Part shown: in pieces, positions 35,362-45,200 of the stretch
How the letters are laid out: each line of letters opens with the position of its first letter
Position numbering within the stretch: the first letter of the stretch is position 1
Assembly (NCBI RefSeq): GCF_023516615.1
Contig: NZ_JAMGBF010000129.1
Span: 1 to 54,340 of the forward strand
Length of the DNA: 54,340 bases
From: Streptomyces panaciradicis
GTDB lineage: Bacteria; Actinomycetota; Actinomycetes; Streptomycetales; Streptomycetaceae
Direction of reading: 5' to 3'
The notes under the pieces: generated by a model
The model's database searches: none
What the model saw: the letters and a program-made list of their open reading frames with translations, nothing else
What the model was told of the DNA's origin: nothing
Made by a program: the position numbers and the translations under genes

Positions 35362-35624
35362 ACCGACTCCGTGCCGGCCGTGACGGCGTCGGCGCCCTGC
35401 GCGGCCCGGGTGGCCGCCCACAGGTTGCCGGCCGTGGCGAAGGTCTCCTCGACCAGAGCCTCGTCGGGCAGGGAGACGCCCAGACTGTCCTCCAGCGCGA
35501 ACATCAGCTCGATGGCCTGCATGGAGTCCAGGCCGTAGGTGCGCAGGGGCGTGTCCTCGGTGATCGTCTCGCCGTGCAGGAAGGGCAGGAACGGAGTGAG
35601 CGTCTCGACGAAGCGTGCGTCCAT
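35358..35624 (-). CDS. Free-standing acyl carrier protein
   Basis: 88 residues from ATG at 35624; an in-frame TTG at 35633 sits too close to the AAAGG element. The carrier motif is YGLDSMQAIELMFAL with Ser34. It is acidic, as ACPs are. It is coupled to the second ACAD (GTGA) and lies 44 bases after the BtrH-ACP gene, making it the likely carrier for the ACAD-catalysed step. Confidence 0.92.
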   Translation of the reverse strand: MDARFVETLTPFLPFLHGETITEDTPLRTYGLDSMQAIELMFALEDSLGVSLPDEALVEETFATAGNLWAATRAAQGADAVTAGTESV

Positions 35625-35667
35625 CGTGATCAATGCCTTTCTTGACAGTCAACGTGAGGGGGATTGC

Positions 35668-36858
35668 TCAGGCGGAGTCGGGCGGTGCGGGGGACGAGCG
35701 GCGGATGAGGGCGCACAGGTCGTCGACGCGGTGCAGGTTCTCCGGCACCAGGTCCTCGGGGGTGAACTCCACGGCGAAGCGCTGCTCCAGCCGTTCCACG
35801 ATCTCGACCATGCGAAGGGAGCCGAACTCCGCCAGTCGGCTGAGGTCGCCGTCGAAGCCTTCGGTCCCGACGACCAGGACGTCCTCGCCGACGTGCAGCA
35901 CCTGCGCGACGACCGAGCGCACCTCGTCCTCCAGGGTCCGCACCGGCCGCGCACCGAACACGGCGGCGTCCGCGCGTATCGCCTCGCCGGCCCGCTCGAA
36001 CAGTCCGGCGGGCTCCGCCCGTCCGCGTGCCGCGCGGCGGTAGGCGAGATAGGCATGTTCGACCACGCCGTCCCAGCGAGCCAGGTGCGCGCGCACCGCC
36101 TCGTCCTGGGCGCCGCCGGCCGGGCCGGCGAGGTATGCGGCGTGCAGTTTCCGGGCGCGGGCCAGCAGCCAGGTCTCCAGGGTGAACCGCTCAAGGGCCA
36201 GGACGCGGTCCTCGTGGTCGGCGTAGGCACGCACGTAGGCGTCGATCACCGCCTCGTCGGCGGGGATGTGCGCCGGCGCCGGGGCGGGACCCGGTGTCCG
36301 CGGGGACAGCCGCACGGCGACGGTCGTCTCGGGCAGGGCCGCGAGCAGGGCGTCGGCCTCGTGGCGGCGACAGGACAGGCGCAGCGGGCGGGCCCTGCCC
36401 CAGGGAGTGTCGTTGTGGTAGGCGTCGGTGACCGTCACGCCGGCGGCGTCCGGTTCGAGCAGGAAGCTGTGCTCGACGTGCTTGTGTTCGTGATACGGCA
36501 CCCACGGCAGGTGGAAGGCGTCGGTGACGACGTACAGCGGCTGTGCGGACGTGTCGGGCGCCGCGGCGGGCCGGCCGGTCGCCAGGTCGGTGACGGTCAG
36601 GCCCAGTCGTTCCGTGGCGGCGGCGAGTTGCGCCTCGACGGTGGGTTCGACAGTGGGCAGGCCGCCGGGTCCGTGCGGGGCCGGGGCGAAGCGCAGGGTG
36701 GCGCCCAGGCGCAGGTGGGTGTCGCGGCCGTGGTGGCGGTCGGCGAGCACAGCGAGGTTGGCCTGGAGGCAGTCGAGCAGCTCCGCCCGCACCTCCGGTG
36801 CCTCCTGCGCGCTCGGTCCCGCCGTCGGGGCGGCGCCCTGGGGGGTGAGCGTGGTCAT
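35668..36858 (-). CDS. BtrH-like domain fused to an acyl carrier protein
   Basis: 396 residues. Residues 20-200 look like the BtrH N-terminal papain fold: LLDCLQANLAVLADRHHG with Cys30, then PYHEHKHVEHSFLLEPDAAGVTVTDAYHNDTPWG with candidate His and Asp. Residues 205-300 are a helical connector. Residues 308-385 are an ACP (EVRSVVAQVLHVGEDVLVV, then EFGSLRMVEIVERLEQRF with Ser347 as the pantetheine site). A transferase carrying its own acyl carrier suggests self-contained hand-over of an acyl group. GGGAGG precedes the start, which overlaps the TrpB-like stop (ATGA). I know of no characterised protein of this layout. Confidence 0.72.
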   Translation of the reverse strand: MTTLTPQGAAPTAGPSAQEAPEVRAELLDCLQANLAVLADRHHGRDTHLRLGATLRFAPAPHGPGGLPTVEPTVEAQLAAATERLGLTVTDLATGRPAAAPDTSAQPLYVVTDAFHLPWVPYHEHKHVEHSFLLEPDAAGVTVTDAYHNDTPWGRARPLRLSCRRHEADALLAALPETTVAVRLSPRTPGPAPAPAHIPADEAVIDAYVRAYADHEDRVLALERFTLETWLLARARKLHAAYLAGPAGGAQDEAVRAHLARWDGVVEHAYLAYRRAARGRAEPAGLFERAGEAIRADAAVFGARPVRTLEDEVRSVVAQVLHVGEDVLVVGTEGFDGDLSRLAEFGSLRMVEIVERLEQRFAVEFTPEDLVPENLHRVDDLCALIRRSSPAPPDSA

Positions 36859-38261
36859 GCCCTGCCTCCCGTCCCACCGGCCGCGTGCGGTCCGTCGTCG
36901 ATGCGGACCAGCCCCCGCACCGCCTCCCGCAGTCCCGCCGGGTCGGGTGCGCTGTCCGCCAGTTCGCCGGCCAGCAGTTGCTGGTAGGCGCCGAGGTCGA
37001 GGTAGCCGTGGCCGCTGAGGCAGACCAGCACGCCCTGGGGAAGGCGGTCCGCCTCGTCCCCGGAGGCGAGCCGGGCGGCCACGGCGAGGGCGTGCCCCGA
37101 TTCGGGGGCGGGCAGCACCGCCTCCGACAGGGTGAACCGGCGGCCCGCCTCCAGGGCCTGCACCTGTCCGACGGCCATCGCCTCCACCTCGCCGGAGTGC
37201 CGGAGCGCCGAGACGAGCTTGGCGGCGCCGTGGTAGCGCAGTCCGCCGGAGTGGGAGTCGGGGATGCGGTAGTCGCTGCCGATGGTGTACATCGCCTCGC
37301 GCGGGCCGGTGCCCGTGGCGTCGGTCTTGTCGTAGGCGTACACGCCCCGGCTCAGTTTCGGGGAGGCGGCGGACTCGGCCGCCACCAGGCGCGGCGCGGT
37401 GGTGCCGGCCGCCCGGGAGGAGGCGAGGAAGGGCAGGGCGATGCCTCCGAAGTTGGAGCCGGCGCCGACGGCGCCCACCACGGCGTCCACCGATGTGCCC
37501 GCGGCGGCGAGCTGTTCCTCGCTCTCCAGACCGATGACAGACTGGTGCAGGATGCTGTACGTCTCGCCGCTGCCGATGCAGAACGCTGCGCCGTCGTGGG
37601 TCTGTGCGTACTCCACGGCCTCACCGATGGCCAGCGAGAGGCTGTTGCCCTGGCTGCCGTCGTCGGCGGCGGCCACCTCGGTCAGCTTGCTGGGACTGGC
37701 GTGCACCTGCGCGCCGAGCATCCGCATCAACACGCCCCGGTAGGGCTTCTTGGCCAGGCTGGAACCCACCATGAACACCGTGCAGCGCAGGCCGAACATG
37801 GCGCAGGCCGCGGCCATCGCGGTCCCCCACTGGCCGGCGCCGGTGCCGGTGACCAGCTCGGTCACCCCGGCCCGCTTGTAGTAATAGGCCTGGGCGAGCG
37901 CCGTGTTGAGCTTGTGGCTGCCGGAGATGTTGCCGCCCTCGTACTTGACCCAGACCGGGACGCGGGCGCCGATCGCCCGCTCGAAGCCGTGGGCCCGCCA
38001 CAGCGGCGTGGGCCTGAAGGAGCGGTAGGCCTCGGCCACCTCCGGGGGTATGTCCCAGAACTCCTTGGGCAGCAGGCTCTGCCGCATCAGCTCCAGCGGC
38101 AGGTTGATGTGGATGCCGGAGCCGGACGCGGACTTCTCCGGCGGCAGGTCGGCCGGCAGTGGGGTGCCCAGGTGCGGCAGGACGCTGCGCCAGCGTCCAG
38201 GCGCGGGAATCCCGGGGGCGGTCGGGGGCGCGGTGACGCGCTCGGTGACGGGCGCGTTCAT
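36855..38261 (-). CDS. TrpB2-like PLP enzyme lacking the catalytic Glu
   Basis: 468 residues, full length for the TrpB2 type of tryptophan synthase beta chain. KYEGGNISGSHKLNTALAQ contains the PLP lysine (Lys117). GTGAGQWGTAMAAACAMFG, VGAVGAGSNFGGIA and SGHGYLDLGAY are the PLP-phosphate and glycine-rich loops. The Glu that precedes TGAGQ in TrpB and activates serine and indole is Gly139 (VTGTGAGQWG), so ordinary Trp synthesis is doubtful. No trpA lies nearby. Its start overlaps an ACP stop and its stop overlaps the BtrH-ACP start, so an aminoacyl-ACP substrate (beta-elimination, replacement or isomerisation) is a reasonable inference. Confidence 0.85.
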   Translation of the reverse strand: MNAPVTERVTAPPTAPGIPAPGRWRSVLPHLGTPLPADLPPEKSASGSGIHINLPLELMRQSLLPKEFWDIPPEVAEAYRSFRPTPLWRAHGFERAIGARVPVWVKYEGGNISGSHKLNTALAQAYYYKRAGVTELVTGTGAGQWGTAMAAACAMFGLRCTVFMVGSSLAKKPYRGVLMRMLGAQVHASPSKLTEVAAADDGSQGNSLSLAIGEAVEYAQTHDGAAFCIGSGETYSILHQSVIGLESEEQLAAAGTSVDAVVGAVGAGSNFGGIALPFLASSRAAGTTAPRLVAAESAASPKLSRGVYAYDKTDATGTGPREAMYTIGSDYRIPDSHSGGLRYHGAAKLVSALRHSGEVEAMAVGQVQALEAGRRFTLSEAVLPAPESGHALAVAARLASGDEADRLPQGVLVCLSGHGYLDLGAYQQLLAGELADSAPDPAGLREAVRGLVRIDDGPHAAGGTGGRA

Positions 38262-38572
38262 CGGGGGGTCTCCGTCGCGGAGGCGACCAGGTCGATCAGG
38301 TCACGCACGGTGGCGAACTTGCGGCCCACGAACAGATCGTCCGGCAGGGCCACTTGGAGGTCGTCCTCCAGGCGGATGAGCATGCCCAGAAACCCCAGGG
38401 AGTTGACCTTGAGCAGAGGCCCGTCGAGCGGTTCGTCCTCGGCGATCGTGGCGGGGTCCACGGACAGCCGTGACTCGGTGACGACGAGACGCCGTACGGC
38501 GGCGGCGATGCGGTCGTGGTCCGGCGCGGTGGACGCGGGCGGCTGGGTGGGCACTGACGTTTCGCTGGACAT
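38258..38572 (-). CDS. Free-standing acyl carrier protein
   Basis: 104 residues. The carrier motif is KVNSLGFLGMLIRLEDDL with Ser58, in place of the usual DSL, followed by the standard acidic third helix. The N-terminal 20 residues are Pro/Thr-rich. It is coupled to the TrpB-like gene by ATGA and lies 77 bases after the ProA-like gene, so it may present the substrate to either enzyme. Confidence 0.85.
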   Translation of the reverse strand: MSSETSVPTQPPASTAPDHDRIAAAVRRLVVTESRLSVDPATIAEDEPLDGPLLKVNSLGFLGMLIRLEDDLQVALPDDLFVGRKFATVRDLIDLVASATETPR

Positions 38573-38649
38573 GGTACGGATGAGCCCTTCTCAGCCCTGA
38601 CGGTGCAAGGGCCGGATGACGGAGGGAAGTTGGGTGGAATGGCGCACGG

Positions 38650-39924
38650 TCAGGTGCGCAGGGCGCCCTGCGCCTGGACCACCCACTGGGTGGTCAGCAG
38701 CGCGCCGAGGGCGACCGGGCCGCGCACGTGCAGCCGGCCGGTGGAGATGGACAGTTCGGGTCCCAGACCCATGGTCGGGCCGTCGTGCAGGCGCAGGGAG
38801 CCGTTGACGATCAGCGCGGCGGCGTCCACGGCGCCGATGTAGGCGTCGACGGCCGCCTCGTCGGTGGCGACGATGCCCTCGGTGTGCCCCGAGCCGTGGC
38901 GGCGCACGTGTTCCACCGCCGCGTCCAGGCCGTCGACGACGTGGACCCCGATCGCGGGCTCCAGCACCTCGCGGCCGAAGTCGTGCTCGGCCAGCGGCTC
39001 CTCCCGCAGACCGTCGGCTGCCACCTGCCCGGGGTCTGCCAGGGACGGCAGGACCGGGTCGACGCGCAGCGTCACCGGCCCCGCCCAGCGGCGCGCCGCC
39101 GTGCGCAGGTGCTCCACGAATCGCTCGGCCACCGAGCGCTCGACCAGGACCAGTTCGAGGGCGTTGCACGCGGTGGGCTCGGTCATCTTGCTGTTGAGGG
39201 CGACCGACGCGGCCAGCGGCAGGTCGGCGCTGGCGTGCACGAACAGGTGGTTGACCCCGCCACCGCTGGCGATGACCGGCAGGGTGCTCGCGGTGCGGCA
39301 GTAGTCCACCAGCGACGGTCCGCCCCGGGGGACGAGGACGTCCACGGCGTCCGGCCGTGCCAGCAGCCACCGCAGCTGGGAGCGGTCGGGGTCGTCCAGC
39401 ACGGTGGCCAGTGCCTGGGGCAGTCCGGCCTGGGCGCAGGCGGCGCGGATCGCCTCACCCAGTTCGGCGTTGGTCGCCGCGATCTCCTTGCCGCCGCGCA
39501 GGAGCACGGCGTTGCCGGTGGCGACGCACAGCAGGGCGCCCTCGACGGTGGCCGTCGGCCGCGCCTCGTACACCATGAGGACGACGCCGAGGGGCTTGCG
39601 GACCTGCCTGCGGCTGCCCCAGCCGGCCACGGAGGTCTCCGGGCCGGGGGCGGTGACCTCCGGCAGCGCCTCGTGCACCTGCTCGGTCAGCCGGGTCAGG
39701 AGCTCCAGGTGGGCGTCGCGCAGGCGCAGCCGGTCCACCAGCGTGGGCGGCATGCCTCGGCGCTCGGCTGCGGCGACGTCCTCCTCGTTGGCGTTGCGGA
39801 TCCGGGGCCAGCGCAGGCGCAGCTGCTCACCCAGGCGCAGGCAGTACTGCCGGTAGGCGGGGGCGCCGACGGGGGGCGCCTGCACGCAGGCCTCACGCGC
39901 CGCTCGGGCGACTTCTTCGATCAT
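38650..39924 (-). CDS. ProA-like (gamma-glutamyl phosphate reductase family) aldehyde dehydrogenase
   Basis: 424 residues, the ProA length. RKPLGVVLMVYEARPTATVEGA, GNAVLLRGGKEIAATN, DVLVPRGGPSLVDY, and TEPTACNALELVLV with the catalytic Cys follow the family pattern. No glutamate 5-kinase gene (proB) is adjacent, so proline synthesis is unlikely. Beside an ACP it more plausibly reduces an acyl thioester or acyl phosphate to an aldehyde, giving a cyclisable amino-aldehyde. GGGAG lies 5 bases before ATG. It ends 77 bases before the next ACP gene and begins 6 bases after the SDR gene. Confidence 0.88.
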   Translation of the reverse strand: MIEEVARAAREACVQAPPVGAPAYRQYCLRLGEQLRLRWPRIRNANEEDVAAAERRGMPPTLVDRLRLRDAHLELLTRLTEQVHEALPEVTAPGPETSVAGWGSRRQVRKPLGVVLMVYEARPTATVEGALLCVATGNAVLLRGGKEIAATNAELGEAIRAACAQAGLPQALATVLDDPDRSQLRWLLARPDAVDVLVPRGGPSLVDYCRTASTLPVIASGGGVNHLFVHASADLPLAASVALNSKMTEPTACNALELVLVERSVAERFVEHLRTAARRWAGPVTLRVDPVLPSLADPGQVAADGLREEPLAEHDFGREVLEPAIGVHVVDGLDAAVEHVRRHGSGHTEGIVATDEAAVDAYIGAVDAAALIVNGSLRLHDGPTMGLGPELSISTGRLHVRGPVALGALLTTQWVVQAQGALRT

Positions 39925-39930
39925 GACTCC

Positions 39931-40704
39931 CTACCACATGAATTGGCCGCCGTCGACGATCAGCTTCTGCCCGGTGATGTAGGAGCTGCGGGAGTCCACG
40001 AGGAACTCCAGGGCGTCGGCGATCTCGGCGGTGGAGGCGATTCGTCCTTGGGGGATGTGACGCAGCACGGCCTCGCGTGCCGCGTCGTCGTCGAGACGGA
40101 ACCGGCCGACGACCTCGTCGGTCCAGGTGAAGCCCGGGATCAGGCAGTTCACCCGGACCACCGGCGCGAGTTCCAGGGCCAGGCACTTGGTCAGGTGCAG
40201 CAGGGCTGCCTTGGCGGCGCAGTAGGCGGCGCCGTCGGTGCGCGGGCGCAGGCCGGTCGTCGCACCGATGTTGACGATGCTGCCGCCGGGCCGGTCCAGC
40301 ATGTGCGGGGCGCACGCGTGGGTGAGGTTCAGGGCGCCGAAGAGGCTGGTGCCGATCACCGTGTGCCACTCGGCGGGGGTGCTCTGCAGGAAGGGCTTGT
40401 CGATGTTGACCCCCGCGTTGTTCACCACGACCCTCGGCGGCCCGTACCGCTCCACCGCGTCGGCCACGACGCCGGCCACGGCATCCGGGTCGGTGACATC
40501 GGCGCGCACGGCGCGCACGGCGGGGCCGAGGTCGGCCTCGGTGGCACGGGCGGCCGCCTCGTCGGCCCGGTAGAGGGCGATCACCTGGTGGCCGCGGCGG
40601 ACCAGGCGCTCGGACAGGGCGCGTCCGATGCCCCGGGTACCGCCGCTGACAAGAGCCAGGGAACCGGTTCCGGTGAGCTCATCGCGGGCCGTGGCCGTGC
40701 TCAT
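39931..40704 (-). CDS. FabG-like short-chain dehydrogenase/reductase
   Basis: 257 residues with the classical SDR layout: LVSGGTRGIGRAL (NADP loop), VVNNAGVN, the Ser of the NIGATTGL segment, YCAAKAA with the catalytic Tyr and Lys, and the C-terminal SSYITGQKLIVDGG. It resembles 3-oxoacyl-ACP reductases. It could reduce a ketone on an ACP-bound intermediate or the product of the ProA-like enzyme. GGAGGAG precedes the start, which overlaps the A-domain stop (ATGA). Confidence 0.92.
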   Translation of the reverse strand: MSTATARDELTGTGSLALVSGGTRGIGRALSERLVRRGHQVIALYRADEAAARATEADLGPAVRAVRADVTDPDAVAGVVADAVERYGPPRVVVNNAGVNIDKPFLQSTPAEWHTVIGTSLFGALNLTHACAPHMLDRPGGSIVNIGATTGLRPRTDGAAYCAAKAALLHLTKCLALELAPVVRVNCLIPGFTWTDEVVGRFRLDDDAAREAVLRHIPQGRIASTAEIADALEFLVDSRSSYITGQKLIVDGGQFMW

Positions 40705-42233
40705 GCTCCTCCCGTCCGCGCCAGCACCTTCGTCCGGTCGACCTTGCCGGTGGCGCCCAACGGCAGTTCGTCCAGGACCCTGATCACGTCGGGAACCATG
40801 TAGACGGGCAGCCGTTCGCGCAGAGCACGGCGCACCTCTGCGGTGAAGACGTCCGCCGGCACCGCGCGGTCCTCCGGTACGACGTGTGCCTCCAGCCGGT
40901 CCCGGCCCGCGGGGCTCCTGCCGACGCCGACCACCGCGCCGCGCACCTGCTCCAGGCCGCGCAGTACGACCTCGATCTCCTCCGGTTCGATCCGGAACCC
41001 GCGGATCTTCACCTGCCGGTCGACGCGTCCCAGGAACACCAGGTCCTCGCCGTCCTGGAACACCAGGTCACCGGTGCGGTAGTACACGCCGTCGTGTCCG
41101 GGGAGCCGTACGAAGCGCTGGGCCGTCAGGTCCGGGCGGTTGAGGTAGCCGCGCGCCACGCACCGGCCGCCCAGATACAGCTCACCGCTGTCCCCCGGGG
41201 TCACCTCGCGGCCGTCGCCGTCGAGGACCACGGCCTCGTGGCCCGGCACGCAGGTGCCGATCGGCACCTGGTCGCCGCCGTCCCAGCCCTGCCGGATCCA
41301 GTAGCGGGTGGCGGCGATCACCGCCTCCGTGGGGCCGTAGCCATTGCACAGCGGTACGTGGCCCAGCGGTCCGGCCAGCCAGCGCCGCACCACGGCGGCG
41401 CTGGGCGCCTCCCCGCCGAAGAAGACGGCACGCAGCCCGCGGAGCAACTCCACGTCGCGCTCGGTCAGTTCCTCACCGAAGAACGTCTCGAAGTAGGCGG
41501 TGGTGCACCCCACGTAGGTGACGTCGTGCTCGTGGACCCGGGCGAACAGCTGGGGACCGGTCCACAGAGCGGAGCCGCGCAGCAGTACGGTTCCGCCGGC
41601 CACCAGGCCGGCCCACATCTCCATGACGGTGGCGTCGAAGGCGGGCGCCGAGAAGGACAGCAGGACGTCGTCGTCGGCGAGCTGGTAGGCCTGCACCGCA
41701 CCCGCCAGGTGCGCGGCGAGGGCCCCGTGGTCCACGCACACGCCTTTCGGGCTGCCCGTCGAACCGGATGTGTAGATCACGTACGCCTGGTCGTCGGGGC
41801 CGGGGCGGTCCGTGGCCTCGCCGTCGTCCGGTGTGCCGGACACGGCGGCGACCGCCTCGGCCACGGCCAGGACAGGGGCGCCGTGCAGCCGGCCGGGCGC
41901 GGCCGATGCGCCGTCGGTGGCCAGGACCAGGGGTGCGCCGGTGTCGGTGAGCACGTGCCGCCGCCGCTCCTCGGGCCAGGCCGGATCGAGCGGCGTCCAG
42001 GACGCCCCGGCCAGCCAGCAGCCCAGGACGGCGGTCATGAAGTGCTCGTTGCCCGGGCCCAGCACCCCCACCACCGAGCCGCGCACCGGGCCGTGTGCGG
42101 TCAGGGCCCGTGCCACGGCCCGTGCGCCGTTCCACAGCTGGCGGTAACCGAGCCTGGATTTCGCGCAGATGACCGCCGTACGGTCCGGGGTGCGCCGCAC
42201 CCGCTCCTCGATGACGTCCAGGATCGTCGTCAC
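40701..42233 (-). CDS. Free-standing adenylation domain
   Basis: 510 residues from GTG at 42233, preferred because GGGAGGA lies 8-10 bases upstream; an ATG at 42251 is the alternative. It has YVIYTSGSTGSPKGV, GYGPTEAVIAATRY, YYRTGDLVFQ and ATGKVDRTKV. The specificity residues by eye are about DAMGFGGIAK, which I do not recognise. It needs a carrier in trans and sits directly after the C-A-PCP NRPS gene and before the SDR. It likely loads one of the free ACPs of this operon. Confidence 0.88.
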   Translation of the reverse strand: MTTILDVIEERVRRTPDRTAVICAKSRLGYRQLWNGARAVARALTAHGPVRGSVVGVLGPGNEHFMTAVLGCWLAGASWTPLDPAWPEERRRHVLTDTGAPLVLATDGASAAPGRLHGAPVLAVAEAVAAVSGTPDDGEATDRPGPDDQAYVIYTSGSTGSPKGVCVDHGALAAHLAGAVQAYQLADDDVLLSFSAPAFDATVMEMWAGLVAGGTVLLRGSALWTGPQLFARVHEHDVTYVGCTTAYFETFFGEELTERDVELLRGLRAVFFGGEAPSAAVVRRWLAGPLGHVPLCNGYGPTEAVIAATRYWIRQGWDGGDQVPIGTCVPGHEAVVLDGDGREVTPGDSGELYLGGRCVARGYLNRPDLTAQRFVRLPGHDGVYYRTGDLVFQDGEDLVFLGRVDRQVKIRGFRIEPEEIEVVLRGLEQVRGAVVGVGRSPAGRDRLEAHVVPEDRAVPADVFTAEVRRALRERLPVYMVPDVIRVLDELPLGATGKVDRTKVLARTGGA

Positions 42234-42254
42234 GTCCGTCTGTCCTCCCATCGC

Positions 42255-45200
42255 TCAGGCACCCCCGTCCAGGTGGGCGGCGAGCGCCCGGACGGTCGGC
42301 CGGCGGAAGAAGTCGCTGACCGTCGGGGCGCGGTCCGTGTTCTCCCGCAGCGCGGCGATCAGCTTCAGCACGTCGAAGGAGTTGCCGCCCAGCGCGAAGA
42401 AGGAGTCGTCGGGGCCGCTCGGCGCGGTGCCGAGCAGCGCCGTCCACAGGTCGCGCACCATGCGTTCGGTCCCGGCCGGCTCCCAGCCGGAGCCCTCCTC
42501 GGCCGGCTGGGCGGTGCGCAGCCGGCCCGCTCCGAGCGCGCTCGTCAGGGCTGTGCGATCGACCTTGCCGTTCGGAGTCAACGGCACCGCGTCGATCAGC
42601 CGTACGTACCTCGGGAGCATGTAGGAGGGCAGGATCTGCTCCAGGTGGGCCCGGACGGCCGACTCCTTCGGCTGCGCCGGACCGGTCGGCCGCAGGAACA
42701 GGCACAGGGCGGCCTGTTCCCCGGTGCCCGTCACCGCCGCGACGGCCTCGCCCACGTCGGGCAGGCGCTCGGCGGCGGACTCCAGCTCGCCGAGCTCCAC
42801 CCGGTGCCCGCGCACCTTGACCTGCGCGTCGCGGCGGCCGAGGAACACCAGGGCGCCGTGCTCCGCGAGCAGAGCCAGGTCGCCGGTGCGATAGACCCGG
42901 GCGGTGGAGCCCTCCGGCGCACCGGGTGCCGGCAGGAACGCCGCCGCGGTGTGCTCGGGGTCGTTGACGTAGCCCACCGCCGGGCAGACTCCGCCCAGGT
43001 ACAGTTCGCCCACCGCGCCGGGCGGCACGTCACGGCCGTCGGGGCCGAGCAGGTAGGCGTCGACGCCCGGCACCGGACGGCCCACCGGAACGTGGTCGTG
43101 GGCGGGCAGGTCGTCGCCGCGCACCACGTGCCAGGTGACCGCGGTGGTCTCGGTCGGGCCGTACAGGTTGACCAGTTCACGCTCGGGGTCCCGTGCCAGC
43201 AGCCGCCGCAGCCTCTCGTCCAGGTTCAGCTGCTCCCCCGACACGCAGATGTGGCGCACGGTGGGCAGGCTCAGCCCGGCACTCTCCACCGCTCCGGCGA
43301 ACGCACCGGCCACCGCGACCGGCAGATAGAGGTGAGTCAGCTCCTCCTGCTCCGCCAGCCGGGCCACGGCCGTCAGGTCCCTGCGGTCCAGCGCGCCGAG
43401 TCCGACCACCGTGCCCCCGCAGGCGAGCGTGGGGAAGATCTCCTGGTAGGAGACGTCGAAGCCGAGGGGCGCGTACTGCAGGAACCTGCTGTCCGGACCC
43501 ATGCGCAGCTCGCGCAGCTGCCAGTGCAGCAGGTTCAGCAGGGGGCCCTGGCCCATGTGCACGCCCTTGGGGCGGCCGGTGGAGCCGGAGGTGAACATGA
43601 TGTACACGGGGTCCGTGCCGTCCGCCGCCGGAGGTGCGTCGGCCGCGCCGGCCTCGGCCTCCAGCTGCGCGGGGGTGGCGCGCGGCGGTCCGTCCGCATC
43701 CGCACCAGGCAGGCCGATGACCAACCGGCACCCGGACTGCTCGATCATGTAGGTGAGCCGTTCGGCGGGCAGTGCGGTGTCCAGCGGCAGGTACGCCGCC
43801 CCGCACCACAGGACGGCGAGCATCGCCACCACCGTCTCCACCAGGTCGCCCGGGACGACTGCCACGGCGTCACCACGGCTCACACCGCGCCCGGCCAGAC
43901 CGGTGGCGGTCCGCTCGGTGCGGCGCAGCAGTTCCGCGTAACTGACCTCGGAGCCGGACGGTTGCCGGACGGCGACGGCATCGGGGTGGCGGCGCGCGGC
44001 CTCGCGCACCAGGCCGAGCAGCCCGCCCGGTGCGTCGGGACGGCCGTCGGCGCCCCGGCGCAGGACCCGCCGCATCATGCCGCGCCGTGCGCCGAGTCCG
44101 GCCAGCAGGCTCCCGGTGCCCGCCGAGGGCGTCTCGACCGCTTGCAGCAGCAGCTCGCGGTACTCGGCGAGGAAGCGGCGCGCATAGGACTCCGGCAGCA
44201 GGTCCTGGTCGTAGTCGAGTTCGATGCGCAGACCGTCCTCCACGGCGGTCGCCCCGAGCCACAGGTCGAACTTGGCCGAGCCGTTCTCCAGGATCTCGAT
44301 GCGGCCCTCGCTCCACGGCGTCAGCGCCACGCGGGTGCGCAGCTCGTCCTGCATGGCGAACATGCACTGGAAGACCGGGTTGCGGTTGCCGGCGCGCTCC
44401 GGGGCCAGGCGCGTGACCAGGGCGTCGAAGGGCACCGACTGCCGGGCCCGGGTCTCGCGCACTGTCGCCGACACCTCACGGCAGTGTGCCTCGAACGGCA
44501 TGTCGCGGGCGGGCAGCGCCATGGGCAGGGTGTTGACGAAGAACCCGCAGAGCTGGTGCGAGGCCACCGTGCGGCGGGTCGCGAAGGGGCTGCCGACCAG
44601 GACGTCGTCACTGCCGGCGTAGTCGCCGAGCAGCAGTGCGTAGCACGCCAGCAGCAGTTCGTACGGTGTCGTGCCGAGGTTCCGGGCGGCTCGCTCCACG
44701 CTCGTGCGCTGTGGCCGATCGAGCAGCAGCCGCAGCCGCTCGGCCCGGTGGGAGGTGTCCTGGGGACGCCCGGGCACCGGGTACAGCGTGGTGGGGGCCA
44801 CGCCCGCCAGGAGTGCGGCGAGGGTGTCGGCCTCGCCGGCGTCCACCGCCGTCCGAGCCGCCGCGCACTGTGCCGCCAGTTCCGCGCGCAAGCTGCTCTC
44901 GCGCTTGCGGGCCAGCGCCGCGGGGTCCTCCTGCCCGTCGGCCACCGCGCGCCCCAGGGCCTGCCGGTATCCGGCACAGATCTCGTCGACGAGGACCCGG
45001 ACGGAGACTCCGTCGCTGACGGTGTGGTGCACCGTCACCAGCAGGGCCGAGCGGGCGGGCGCGTCCGGCGCGGACACCAGCAGCCGGAACCGGCACAGCG
45101 GGGCGCGGGACAGGTCCAGCGGCAGCCGGACGAACTCCTCGGTCTGCTCGTCGAGCCAGGTCTCCCACGCTGCCGCGCCGTCGTGCCCGGCCGTCTCCCA

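Noticed and set aside
36855..38261. TrpB-like gene as a tryptophan supply enzyme for the cluster
   Set aside because: The catalytic Glu is Gly and no trpA, trpC or trpE genes accompany it.
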